This document shows positions 47,640 through 56,629 of a DNA stretch of 64,000 nt, piece by piece. The translations under genes were made by a program, and so were the position numbers. The notes beneath the pieces are model-generated. The model was not told the origin of the DNA. It ran no database searches and was given only the letters and a program-made list of their open reading frames with translations. Every line of letters begins with the position of its first letter. The stretch's first letter is position 1. The stretch lies in contig JYPD01000012.1 of assembly GCA_001567305.1 (NCBI GenBank), positions 19,526 to 83,525 on the forward strand, written 5' to 3'. This stretch comes from a candidate division WS6 bacterium OLB21. GTDB taxonomy: Bacteria; Patescibacteriota; Dojkabacteria; B142; OLB20.

Positions 47640-48047
47640 CTATTGTTCGATAAAATCGGCAATAGTTGTAGCTTCCATTTTATCCGAAATATAGTCACGA
47701 ATCTCTTTAAAAACAGAAGTTAGTTTCTTTTCTTTTTCGATTGGGCTATTTGAGAAGAAGAACTGTGATACTGATTCAATAGGTGCAAGGGCACCATCCA
47801 TAAGTCGAATAATTTCTGCCAGAGTGATTTTTTCTGCGGGCTTAGCAAGTTCATGGCCTCCGCTGTAACCCCTTTTCGATCTTAAGTATCCAGCTCTACT
47901 TAAGGCAACCAAGATTTGTTCCAGATACTTTTTCGATAGGTCATATTGATCAGAAATTTCTTGCGACCTTACGGGTCCGTCTTTCTGTTCTCTGGCAATT
48001 TTAATTAGGGACAGAAGCGCATACTCGCTCTTTGTCGTTAGACGCAT
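47640..48047 (-). CDS. Rrf2-family transcription regulator lacking cluster ligands
   Basis: A 135-residue winged-helix regulator. The N-terminus (MRLTTKSEYALLSLIKIARE), SKKYLEQILVALSRAGYLRS, KRGYSGGHELAKPAEKITLA and IIRLMDG are standard Rrf2/IscR. The loop that usually holds three Cys for an iron-sulfur cluster has none (ESVSQFFFSNSPIEKEKK), so it cannot bind a cluster in the IscR way. It starts 11 bases after the stop of the upstream YibE/F gene. Confidence 0.88.
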   Translation of the reverse strand: MRLTTKSEYALLSLIKIAREQKDGPVRSQEISDQYDLSKKYLEQILVALSRAGYLRSKRGYSGGHELAKPAEKITLAEIIRLMDGALAPIESVSQFFFSNSPIEKEKKLTSVFKEIRDYISDKMEATTIADFIEQ

Positions 48048-48058
48048 GAAAGTATTAA

Positions 48059-49309
48059 CTAATGTAAATGTGCATGTGCGTGCCCAGCGTCTTTACCTAC
48101 ACCCGACTTGGAAAAGATCCATGCGGCAAGCACTGTTGTAATTGGTACTGCAAGCACCAAGGCGCTACTTCCAACTAAGGTTCTAATCACTTCTTCGATA
48201 ATGAACTCACTATTAAAGGTTAACCAAAGCGGAACGCCGTTATTTAGGGAGAAAAGCAGTAGTATCGGGAAAGATGAGCCAATATAGGCAAGAACCAGAG
48301 TATTGACTAGAGACACAATATGTTCTCTACCGATAGATATTCCGCTTTCGTAAAGTTTCTTGAAGTTCATTTTGGGATTGGCGCGCTTGAGTTCTTCGAT
48401 TGCAGCAGACTGAGCTGTGGTTACATCATCAAGAACTCCAAGCGCGCCAAAGATTATTCCCCCAAGCAACAGGCCTTTTAGATTTATCCCATTTGAACTA
48501 CTAATGGTTAGAAGAATAGCCTCTTCGGATCCTGTACCAAAAAGTCTTGCCACATCAACAAATAATACTGCCAAGAAAGCAGCGATACCTATAGAGATTA
48601 ATGTTCCCGCAAGAGCAACAGTGATCCTTTTATTTACTCCATGAGCAAGATACATAGAAACTGAGGCTATCATAAGCGCACCTATCAGGCTAATGGTCAT
48701 TGGATCATCTCCAAGCACAATAGAAGGCACAACATAGGTAATAAGCACATATATTGTGAATCCAAGACCGATAATAGAAGTTATCCCTTTCCAACCTGCA
48801 AAAACTACAGTCAGTCCAAAGAAGACTACAAAAAGGAGCATTATCGAGGGGAATCGATATTTATCAGAGATGAAATAAAGTTGTTCCTCTCCTTCGCCTG
48901 TTGAGGTAATGACAAGTTCTTCACCTACAAAAACAGTTTGTGCCTGTTCTGAACCAAATTGAATATCATTGCGGATCTCAATGGTGTCTCCCTTTCTGTC
49001 TCCGCTGTTGACCTTAACCTTAATTTCTTGAAATGGATACCTTGTTCCTCCAACCTCTATACTCCCTTCGTTCGTAATTTCTGTTACGACTGCGGTTTCA
49101 AATTTACTACCGGTTGAATCGGCAATCTCTGTTCGCATTCCCGATTCTTTTTCACGACGGGCAATATCTGCCTGAGAGAAAGCCAAGAAACTGAAAACAG
49201 CAACAAACAGGATTGCTATCACGGCCATTGGGTGTTTTAGTTTTGAGATAAGCACAGACTCGAGCGTAATAATGCTTTCTTCCTGTTTTATCTCCTTTTC
49301 TTCTGCCAT
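48059..49309 (-). CDS. YibE/F-family membrane protein
   Basis: About 416 residues from the ATG at 49309 (MAEEKEIKQE); the longer in-frame start at 49384 would overlap the divergent promoter. A first helix, a periplasmic-type domain of about 110 residues (GGTRYPFQEIKVKVNSGDRK), then seven or more helices with GKGITSI-like and GALGVLDDVTTAQ segments, typical of YibE/F. The C-terminus is His-rich (DAGHAHAHLH), which suggests metal binding. Function unknown in the family. The divergent neighbour is a zinc/manganese-type transporter. Confidence 0.85.
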   Translation of the reverse strand: MAEEKEIKQEESIITLESVLISKLKHPMAVIAILFVAVFSFLAFSQADIARREKESGMRTEIADSTGSKFETAVVTEITNEGSIEVGGTRYPFQEIKVKVNSGDRKGDTIEIRNDIQFGSEQAQTVFVGEELVITSTGEGEEQLYFISDKYRFPSIMLLFVVFFGLTVVFAGWKGITSIIGLGFTIYVLITYVVPSIVLGDDPMTISLIGALMIASVSMYLAHGVNKRITVALAGTLISIGIAAFLAVLFVDVARLFGTGSEEAILLTISSSNGINLKGLLLGGIIFGALGVLDDVTTAQSAAIEELKRANPKMNFKKLYESGISIGREHIVSLVNTLVLAYIGSSFPILLLFSLNNGVPLWLTFNSEFIIEEVIRTLVGSSALVLAVPITTVLAAWIFSKSGVGKDAGHAHAHLH

Positions 49310-49337
49310 AAAGCAATGATAACAGAAACATGCTACT

Positions 49338-49365
49338 TTGTTACACCCTAGATTAAATGTATAAT
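49338..49365 (+). promoter_or_regulatory. Promoter of the metal ABC transporter, possibly leaderless
   Basis: TTGTTA (49338-49343), a 16-base spacer and a consensus TATAAT (49360-49365). The expected transcription start, about 7 bases on, coincides with the ATG at 49372, so the message may have no leader. Confidence 0.5.
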
Positions 49366-49371
49366 CTGAAC

Positions 49372-50049
49372 ATGAAACCAGCAATCGAATTCCATAAGGT
49401 TAATATCAGCAGGAACCAGCAAAGAATTCTTTCCGGTGTTAATTTTCAAATTGATACAGGACATTTTGTATACATTATTGGTACAAACGGCTCTGGGAAA
49501 AGCACGCTTATTCACGCTTTATTAGGACTTACAGAAATCGAATCCGGTGACATTAGAATCTTCGGAAAACTAAATACTCAAGATAATGTTGCAGCTCATA
49601 TAGGTTATGTACCTCAATACTCCGGCATAGATAGAAACTTTCCGATATCCGTAACAGAAATGATTGATCTAACCTGCACCAAGGGTTCGGGCTGTCCAAC
49701 TGATGCTAAGGGCCACCTAGAATTCTTTAATGCCGGACACTTGGCAGACAGGCCAATCAGAAACCTCTCCGGAGGAGAATTTCAAAAAGTGCTGATAGCC
49801 AGAGCCTTAGTAAACAATCCAGACATTGTTATACTTGATGAACCCGTCAATAATCTAGATCAGCAAAGTCAAAAGAACTTGCTACATAAACTGAAAGAGC
49901 TTTCACAAAAGCAAAATAAAACAATAATCATCATATCGCATGACCATCACTTGATCGAAGGCGAAGACTACATTCTCAGTATATGTGAAGGCTCGGTTAA
50001 ACCGTTAAACGGATCTATAGTCGAAAAAACAAATCATAAACATGAATGA
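49372..50049 (+). CDS. ABC transporter ATPase, zinc/manganese type
   Basis: About 225 residues with Walker A IIGTNGSGKST, Q-loop YVPQYSGIDRNFP, signature LSGGEFQKV, Walker B IVILDEPVNNLD and switch His (ISHDHH). The QYSGID-type Q-loop with the following FP is characteristic of ZnuC/MntB/TroB metal transporters. The ATG at 49372 is preferred to the one at 49357, which lies over the -10. The C-terminus ends in His/Lys (NHKHE). The permease gene overlaps it by 8 bases. Confidence 0.9.
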   Translation: MKPAIEFHKVNISRNQQRILSGVNFQIDTGHFVYIIGTNGSGKSTLIHALLGLTEIESGDIRIFGKLNTQDNVAAHIGYVPQYSGIDRNFPISVTEMIDLTCTKGSGCPTDAKGHLEFFNAGHLADRPIRNLSGGEFQKVLIARALVNNPDIVILDEPVNNLDQQSQKNLLHKLKELSQKQNKTIIIISHDHHLIEGEDYILSICEGSVKPLNGSIVEKTNHKHE

Positions 50050-50857
50050 ACTACTTGAAGTAATACAGCTACCTTTTATGCAAAGAGCAATTATAGGCGG
50101 AATCATCGTCTCTATTCTCTGCGCAATTGTTGGTGTATTTGTTACACTTCGGAAAGAATCATTCCTTGCAGATGCCGTATCTCATGCATCTTTAGCAGGA
50201 GTAGCTTTAGCTTTCTTAGTTGCCGGTCAACCAACTGTATTTGCCTTAATCACCGGAATAATCATGTCTACAGGAATAGTTTTTCTAAAGAAAAGGACTA
50301 CCGTATCGAGCGATGCACTAATTGGAATTGTTTACTCCTTCTTGTTTGCCCTAGGTATAATTATTATAAGCGCCGTTCCCGGATACAAACCTGAACTGAC
50401 AACTTATCTGTTCGGCTCGCTATTATCTGTCGGCAAAGATGACATTACACTGTCACTAATAGTATTTGTAATAGCAATCTCGATCTTCTCGATCTTCTAT
50501 AGGCAATTTCTTTTTCTAACCTTTGACTCCGAATCTGCTTATCTGCATGGAATACGAACCAGTAAACTTGAATACCTGCTTGCGATTTTAACCAGTATAA
50601 CAATAATTATTTCTATCAAAATTGTTGGAATTATTTTGGTAACTGCAATGTTGCTCATTCCGGCAACTTCCGCACGAATGCTTTCTAAGTCTTTTAAAAC
50701 TATGATTCCATTTTCAATTGTACAAAGTGTTTGCTCAGTTATAGTCGGAATTGCATTTGCCTTCTTCTTTAACCTTCCAATCGGAGCAACAATTGTTGTA
50801 GTCTCTGGATTAATAATTGCCTTAATCTTCTTGGCAAAGATGCTTACTACAAGATAG
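50042..50857 (+). CDS. ABC transporter permease, ZnuB/MntC-like
   Basis: A 271-residue permease with about eight helices (family ABC-3). The conserved DAVSHASLAGVALAF, LIGIVYSFLFALGII, KIVGIILVTAMLLIPATSAR segments are diagnostic. It pairs with the upstream ATPase. A substrate-binding lipoprotein gene would be expected next to it, but none is found; the following gene is on the other strand. Confidence 0.92.
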   Translation: MNELLEVIQLPFMQRAIIGGIIVSILCAIVGVFVTLRKESFLADAVSHASLAGVALAFLVAGQPTVFALITGIIMSTGIVFLKKRTTVSSDALIGIVYSFLFALGIIIISAVPGYKPELTTYLFGSLLSVGKDDITLSLIVFVIAISIFSIFYRQFLFLTFDSESAYLHGIRTSKLEYLLAILTSITIIISIKIVGIILVTAMLLIPATSARMLSKSFKTMIPFSIVQSVCSVIVGIAFAFFFNLPIGATIVVVSGLIIALIFLAKMLTTR

Positions 50858-50881
50858 ACATTTGTAACAATTCTCCTATAT

Positions 50882-51154
50882 CTAATCAGTAATTAGATCT
50901 GGATTTGGCTCATCGGTGAGAATACGATTAGCGCCAATGCCTTCTGTTTTTGCCAAATGATCGGCTATTAAAATATCTATTGCTTCATCAGCTACTAAGG
51001 GATTGACAATCATGGATAGGATACTATCGGGTAAGTGCTTGTATACAGGCAAGGATTCGTAATATGCTTTCCTTTCGGACACTGCTTGTTCTTGAAGAAT
51101 CTTTGCTCTTCTATCTTCGTCAGGTAATTGTAAATCGAAATCGCTTTCCCCCAT
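50882..51154 (-). CDS. Small acidic protein of unknown function
   Basis: About 90 residues from the ATG at 51154 (MGESDFDLQL); a TTG at 51172 would add six. It is acidic and probably helical (PDEDRRAKILQEQAVSERKA, ADEAIDILIADHLAKTEG). I recognise no family and no metal site. Situated between the convergent transporter gene and a divergent LOG-methyltransferase gene. The balanced composition and the fit in the gap support a real gene, but weakly. Confidence 0.45.
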   Translation of the reverse strand: MGESDFDLQLPDEDRRAKILQEQAVSERKAYYESLPVYKHLPDSILSMIVNPLVADEAIDILIADHLAKTEGIGANRILTDEPNPDLITD

Positions 51155-51221
51155 TATTGAATAATTACTCAACTAATTAGTATGCTATATTAAATCGATT
51201 AATAGATTTTAAAACTGCTGT

Positions 51222-52499
51222 ATGCACTATAATTATAAACTACCAGAGGCTACAAACGAAAAACATTCAGAACCGGTCAAAGACGACAAAAGGCTAATTA
51301 AAACCGTCACCTTCTTTGGTGACTCAGCAATTCCAGAAGGAGATCCAATTTACGAATCAGTCTGGTCTGCTGCTCAATTTTTAGCTAAAAACGACTACGC
51401 AATTGTAAATGGGGGTGGTCCAGGAATTATGAAGGCCGCCACGGACGGCGCAGAATCTGTTGATGGAAAAACAGTTGCTATATATTGGCAACCAAAGCTT
51501 GCTTCATTCTTCGAAGGGAAAAACCTGGCAAATGTAACAGACGAATCCGAAACTTTCTCCAACTATCTGATTAGAACACTCGGCTTAATTGAATATGGCG
51601 ATGCCTATGTAGTTTGCAAAGGAGGAACTGGAACAATATCCGAATTTGGCATGGTATGGGCTTTGGCCAAACTCTATTACGGGTGTCATAAGCCAGTAAT
51701 TTTGTACGGCGAATTCTGGGATGAGATAATCGAGTCCTTTCAAAAGAATATGTATATTGACGAGATTGAGGCTGGAGTTCTCTATCAAGCCAATACACCC
51801 GAGCAAATACTAGAGCTACTTCAAAAGCACGAGCAGAAAATCGCACATTGTAACGGTAGAAAGTTTAACGGCGACGAAGCTGGTTTTGTACTTGGGTCAG
51901 AAACAAAAACCACTGTTTCATCATATAATGCCGAAGCTTCGTCATATCATGCACAGCATGCAGGAAGGCTTGTTGCTCAAGATCAACTAGATCACTTTAT
52001 GCAGCTTGTTCACCCACCGGCAAAAGTACTTGATGTTGGTAGCGGTGCAGGACATGATACTGCCTACCTAAGCAGTAAGTATTCGGTAACTGGTGTCGAG
52101 ATATCAGAAAAATTTGCACAAATTGCCCGATTTGAACACCCAGAAATCGAATTTATCAATGCCGATATCACAACCCACGATCTTGGAACAAATGTATACA
52201 AAGGAATCTGGGCTAGAAACTCGTTACATCACATACCCGAAAGAGATATGGATAAAGTCTTTTCTAAACTTTCAAATGCGCTTGTCGAAGGAGGATATCT
52301 CTATATGATAGTTCGTGAAGGCGAAGGCGAGCACATTGAAACAGATGTCAAAAACTATTTAAAGATAGAAAAATTCTATCATCTCTTTAGCGAACAAGAG
52401 ATTAGAAATCGTGCAGAACTTGCGGGAATGAATGTGATTAGTATCGAACGCAACCAGCGAAGTCACAAATGGATTATTGCAGTTTTACAAAAAAAGTAA
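51222..52499 (+). CDS. LOG-like phosphoribohydrolase domain fused to a SAM-dependent methyltransferase
   Basis: A 425-residue two-domain protein in a single uninterrupted frame. Residues about 25-210 are a LOG/TIGR00730-type Rossmann domain with VNGGGPGIMKAATDGA and the catalytic KGGTGTISEFGM (LOG proteins release a base from a nucleoside monophosphate). Residues about 225-425 are a class I methyltransferase with VLDVGSGAGHDTAYLS, GVEISEKFAQIAR, NADITTHDL and NSLHHIPERDMD. I do not know this fusion from well-studied organisms. The two activities suggest successive steps on a nucleotide or cytokinin-like molecule (inference). The stop touches the convergent glycosidase gene. Confidence 0.85.
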   Translation: MHYNYKLPEATNEKHSEPVKDDKRLIKTVTFFGDSAIPEGDPIYESVWSAAQFLAKNDYAIVNGGGPGIMKAATDGAESVDGKTVAIYWQPKLASFFEGKNLANVTDESETFSNYLIRTLGLIEYGDAYVVCKGGTGTISEFGMVWALAKLYYGCHKPVILYGEFWDEIIESFQKNMYIDEIEAGVLYQANTPEQILELLQKHEQKIAHCNGRKFNGDEAGFVLGSETKTTVSSYNAEASSYHAQHAGRLVAQDQLDHFMQLVHPPAKVLDVGSGAGHDTAYLSSKYSVTGVEISEKFAQIARFEHPEIEFINADITTHDLGTNVYKGIWARNSLHHIPERDMDKVFSKLSNALVEGGYLYMIVREGEGEHIETDVKNYLKIEKFYHLFSEQEIRNRAELAGMNVISIERNQRSHKWIIAVLQKK

Positions 52500-53402
52500 T
52501 CATTTTTTGTTAAGCAGATTTAGCAGTTGTTCAATATTCATATCATTTCGGTGAATTGTGTTGTGATACCACCACTCGATCCCCCAAATCCAGACTGTCT
52601 CTATTGAGGTAGTCTTAGCTAGCTGAATATGTTCCTCTGCTCGCTGTAGATTCATCGACTTTGTCTGTTCAGCTCTAGACATGCTTAATATCGAGCCTGG
52701 CCCCCAAGGTTCAAGCTGAAGCTCTGCAATTATTATATCTTTTCCGATTTTCTCAAACCTTGATTTGTATTCTTGATTAGCCAATCTTTGATCAATGTAT
52801 CTATGCAGAACATTGTCGTAGACGAAAGGATAAATATTTATGCCGACAATATCAGCTAGCTCTGCTTCTGTTTTAATCTGCCCTTTTTCTGCAGATACCG
52901 TTATGGTTATTGGTCTTTGGTCAAGATTACGAACAGATTCTACTGCTCGACGCAGGTATTCGGGTGTAAGAACATAATCTGTAATGCCAAAATTAAGTAA
53001 CGGCTCGTTCTCAATCTGCCAGCTTGTAATATGATCAATATCTTTGTACCTATCGACTACCCTCTCGATAAAATATATTGCACGATCCTCAAGATATTCT
53101 CTGCTTTTGTTTCTTGCCCAATCCGGTTCATGGTATTCCGGCCACCTTGGAACCTTTCGTCCTACCGCCAAAGTGATTTTAAGTCCTCCTTTACCAGCAA
53201 TTGCGACTAGCTTATCAAGAGCTTCGAAATTGAATTCATGAGGAGAAGTTTCGATTGTATCCCAATATGCACAAAGCCTAACTTCGGAGAAGAAGCCATA
53301 ATTTGCAAGAACTGCCAATGTTTCGTTGGAATCAAGCCCCAGTTCCAGAGCGAATTTATGGCTGAATGTAAAACCCCAGCTTTGCTTATTTGGTTTCGAC
53401 AT
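52500..53402 (-). CDS. Clan GH-A-like glycoside hydrolase
   Basis: A 300-residue TIM-barrel glycosidase. The motif SWQIENEPLLNF gives the acid/base Glu133, and IIIAELQLEPWG gives the likely nucleophile Glu227; NIYPF and the terminal WIWGIEWWYH also fit a retaining clan A enzyme. There is no signal peptide, so it seems cytosolic, which is odd for a polysaccharide-degrading enzyme. Possible relatives are small GH5- or GH42-like proteins; the substrate is unclear. The start overlaps the end of the upstream gene by 17 bases. Confidence 0.75.
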   Translation of the reverse strand: MSKPNKQSWGFTFSHKFALELGLDSNETLAVLANYGFFSEVRLCAYWDTIETSPHEFNFEALDKLVAIAGKGGLKITLAVGRKVPRWPEYHEPDWARNKSREYLEDRAIYFIERVVDRYKDIDHITSWQIENEPLLNFGITDYVLTPEYLRRAVESVRNLDQRPITITVSAEKGQIKTEAELADIVGINIYPFVYDNVLHRYIDQRLANQEYKSRFEKIGKDIIIAELQLEPWGPGSILSMSRAEQTKSMNLQRAEEHIQLAKTTSIETVWIWGIEWWYHNTIHRNDMNIEQLLNLLNKK

Positions 53403-54777
53403 CTAATTCCCAACTAGTTACGATTGGTAAGGCCGGCCTACCTTGCAGATAGTCTTCTGAATAGTCTGTTACAGTAAGGCCCAATAGTCTTGCCTGCTCT
53501 CTTATCAAGTTGCCTATATATATAATACTGTTTTCATAGTACTCGCGTAACAAGGGATTGTCTAAACTATTTGCTATCTGCAACTTACGCTGCAATGATT
53601 CATATTTTTTTCTTAAATATCTGTTGCGATTCTTTCTTGAATCTTCCTCATCAGAATCTTGTCCGTTGGAACTGATCCTTACATTAGCTTTCTTTCTTCG
53701 GCGAGATTTGTCAGACTTCATAGCATCAATCTGATCGTTTATGGCACAGATATCAGTTTCGATGAATGGTCTATCAACAAGTGCATCCAGTGCATCTACT
53801 ATCTCGTTAGGCAATAACAGGGTTATCCGTTGAACCGGCAATTGGGCTTCTTTAGTGGCAAGCAACAATTTCTCTTTGCCGATCTGGCATCGAGAAGGCG
53901 TTCTTGGTGCAAAATAATCAAAGGCTACAGCTGAGCTGGTTTCATCGACGGGTATAACGGAGACTGCTATCGAGCCTGCAAATTTGCTTTCATAGTCCCC
54001 CGTTAAAAGTATGCTTCTTCGCCTGACTTGATCTGGCATATTGAACAAATCAGGACTTTTTGGTAAGGCCGAGTTAACATACCTTCTGACCAGAGCCGCT
54101 TTTCTTTGTGGATCCTCTTCTCTTTGAATTTCGTTTAAAATAACTTGCAGATAATCGTTGGGTTCCAACACTTCATAATCAGACAGAAACGCTTCTGATC
54201 TCCTTATTGCAAATCTCATTATCTCGCTTCTGGAGTATGGATCAGCTAATAGAGCGAACTCAGTATAGTAATTGCCGTCGCTGAACCGCTGAAATTCTAA
54301 ATCATCGTTTTCTTGATACCAATGCGAAGCCAGAAAAGGAGCAATAGATCGGTAATTATTGCTATCTCTTAAATCATCTCTAAACTCTCCTTTAAAAGTG
54401 GCTGCAATTCTTGCCTTCTGTAGATATCTTATGGGATTACTGAAATCCGTTTCGTTAAGCTTTGCATCAATTGGAGCTAGCAAGAAGCCCTCAGGCTCTG
54501 TAGCAATAACTCCAGTCTTTCTTTTTGTAAATATCTCGTCCAGATGACTTCTAATAAAGCCGATTACATCGCTAGCTGTTCCGGGAGTAACCTTCACAAA
54601 AGGCAAAACTAAAGTAACCTCGCCGAAAGGGTCAATATTTCTTGGCGTTGTTTGTAGATAAGCCCTGCTCGCATAGAGTTGTGCAATATCTGTATATGAG
54701 ATATACCTTTCGTCTACGAGTCTCTTAGCTATAAGATCAAGACTTGTATCTCTAAGATCTGGTGGCAAAAATTCCAT
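53386..54777 (-). CDS. Conserved-looking cytosolic protein of unknown function
   Basis: A 463-residue protein with no signal, no membrane helix and no motif I recognise. The first 330 residues look like a folded alpha/beta domain (FGEVTLVLPFVKVTPGTASD, IAVSVIPVDETSSAVAFDYF). Residues about 340-385 are basic, very Lys/Arg-rich (KSDKSRRRKKANVR) and then acidic (DSDEEDSRKNRN). The last part is a helical segment (YLRKKYESLQRKL). The basic patch could bind nucleic acid. It overlaps the glycosidase gene by 17 bases and should be coexpressed with it. Confidence 0.65.
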   Translation of the reverse strand: MEFLPPDLRDTSLDLIAKRLVDERYISYTDIAQLYASRAYLQTTPRNIDPFGEVTLVLPFVKVTPGTASDVIGFIRSHLDEIFTKRKTGVIATEPEGFLLAPIDAKLNETDFSNPIRYLQKARIAATFKGEFRDDLRDSNNYRSIAPFLASHWYQENDDLEFQRFSDGNYYTEFALLADPYSRSEIMRFAIRRSEAFLSDYEVLEPNDYLQVILNEIQREEDPQRKAALVRRYVNSALPKSPDLFNMPDQVRRRSILLTGDYESKFAGSIAVSVIPVDETSSAVAFDYFAPRTPSRCQIGKEKLLLATKEAQLPVQRITLLLPNEIVDALDALVDRPFIETDICAINDQIDAMKSDKSRRRKKANVRISSNGQDSDEEDSRKNRNRYLRKKYESLQRKLQIANSLDNPLLREYYENSIIYIGNLIREQARLLGLTVTDYSEDYLQGRPALPIVTSWELDVETK

Positions 54778-54858
54778 ATTACTTGGTTTTGAATATTGGC
54801 GAAGTATACAATAACTGCGATTGATTACAAAACTCAGGCTTTAGCGTAAAATCAGAGA

Positions 54859-56367
54859 ATGAAGATTGCGACCTACCTCTCCAAAAATCGATTCCTATTG
54901 ATTGGGATTCTGCTACTCATATTTCTTCGGATCCCTTCATTATTTGAGCCTATGTGGTATGTCGACGAAGGTATGTATGCAACAATTTCTCGGCACCTCA
55001 ATAATGGGTACAATTTATACACAGAAATTTACGATCACAAACCCCCCTTATTGTTTTATATCTATGCCCTGCTGGGAGACGATCAAATTCTTTTTAAGGC
55101 AAGATTGGTAAACATTCTGCTCGGAATAATCAGTATTATTGGGATTTTTGCTTTCGCCAAAAAGTATTTTAGCCCAAGAGTTGCAAAAACTGCCTTCTTA
55201 TTTTCTGCCGTTTTACTTGGATCTCCTATCATTGAAGGCAATATAGCCAATGCTGAGAACTTTTTTCTCCCGCTAACAATCTGGGGCAGTTATTTTGCTC
55301 TAAGTAACAACAAAAAATAATATTTTTAGCAGGAACAATGTTTGGCATAGCTTTTATGATCAAATTCCATCCCCTGTTAACCCTTTGTGCAGTCCTTTTC
55401 TATTACCTTCTTTCCGACTTCAATAAGCGCAAGCAACTTCTACAAAAGCTTATGCCTATATGTCTGGGGTTTCTTGTACCGATATTAATTACCGCCATTC
55501 TGCTGATTCTATCTGGAGACCTAGTCTCATTTATTGATGCTGCCTATCTTGACGCCTTTAGGTATGCCGGCGAGATTCAATCAGGCAATCTAATTGGACA
55601 AATATTGCAAAGTACGGTTTTTAAGACTGGAATGTTAATTTTCGCTCTTGGTCTGATATTTATTCAATTTAAGCGGAACCGAATCTCTAAGCAGACCCTG
55701 TTAATAATTAGCCTGCTTGTGTTTGAACTATACGCAGTTTTTTCTTTCAGGAAGAGCTTATTATCATTATTTTCTCCAAGCCGTTTTTTCCATCTCGATT
55801 TTTCTTGCAATCTATATGCTACGGATTAGGCAAGCAAATCTTCAGCATCAACTTGTGCAGATGCTGGCACTTTTCGGTGTAGTCATATCTGTATTCTATT
55901 ATTTCAACAACCTCAGTTGGAGGGACTATAAAAGAGAAAACCGTTCACTTCCAGATAATTTGTTTGCCATCGAGTACTATACTAACTTTCTATCATATCT
56001 TGGTGGACAAAAAGATTCTGCTTCATACAATTCGTTCTTTGGACCCGAAGCCGAAAAGGCTGAAATTCTTAACCAGTCATTATCCGACGAAAATCGGAAT
56101 CTCTATATTTATGCGGACTATGCCTGGGCATATGTTGCAGCAGAAAAGTTCTCTCCAACGCGAATATTTGTAGCGTTTCAAATATTTTATTCTCGAGAAT
56201 ATAGGGAACAAACGATCAACGAAATTGAACAAAAGCAGGTCGAATATATTGTCGCAGAAAAAGGTAGACACAAATTTAAAGAACTTAGAGAATTACTTGC
56301 GAAAGACTACTCATTAAGCTTTGAGAATATGTACTTTGAGTACTATCAAAAGTCTAGGCTAGATTAA
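54859..56367 (+). CDS. GT39/ArnT-like membrane glycosyltransferase, frame broken twice
   Basis: Three frames join to about 502 residues if one A is added to the A6 run near 55311-55317 (giving SNNKKIIFLAGTMFG) and one T removed from the T6 run near 55739-55744 (giving AVFLSGRAYYHYFLQ). The first loop has WYVDEGMYATISRHLNNG with the catalytic-type Asp-Glu of GT-C enzymes, and DHKPPLLFYIYAL is the second hallmark of the PMT/ArnT family. About ten helices follow, then an outer C-terminal domain. It would transfer a sugar from a polyprenyl-phosphate donor. The end overlaps the convergent GIY-YIG gene by 14 bases. Confidence 0.8.
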
Positions 56368-56611
56368 GTCGAAGGTTTTTGATTTTGTTAGATCTGTTCC
56401 AGGATTTGACTTGTGCCTCTCTTTTCAAAGCTTCCGACAAAGATCCCACAACTTCTGTGTAAATTATCTTTGCAGGTCGTCTTGAAGCAACATACCTTGA
56501 ACCTTTGCCTTGCAGATGCTGCTTAAGTCTTTCTTGCGGATCTTGGGCAATCCCTGTATACAATGATCCATCAACACATAAGAGGACATAGAGATGATAA
56601 ATTTTCGTCAC
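56354..56611 (-). CDS. GIY-YIG nuclease-domain protein (YhbQ-like)
   Basis: An 85-residue protein that is just one GIY-YIG domain: YHLYVLLCVDGSLYTGIAQD is the GIY-YIG core, followed by RLKQHLQGKGSRY, the catalytic Arg region and EALKREAQVKSWNR with the conserved Glu. Stand-alone members (UPF0213/YhbQ) are likely nucleases with unclear targets. It lies between two plus-strand genes on the opposite strand. Confidence 0.88.
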   Translation of the reverse strand: MTKIYHLYVLLCVDGSLYTGIAQDPQERLKQHLQGKGSRYVASRRPAKIIYTEVVGSLSEALKREAQVKSWNRSNKIKNLRLNLA

Positions 56612-56629
56612 AGAATGTTATAATATGTA

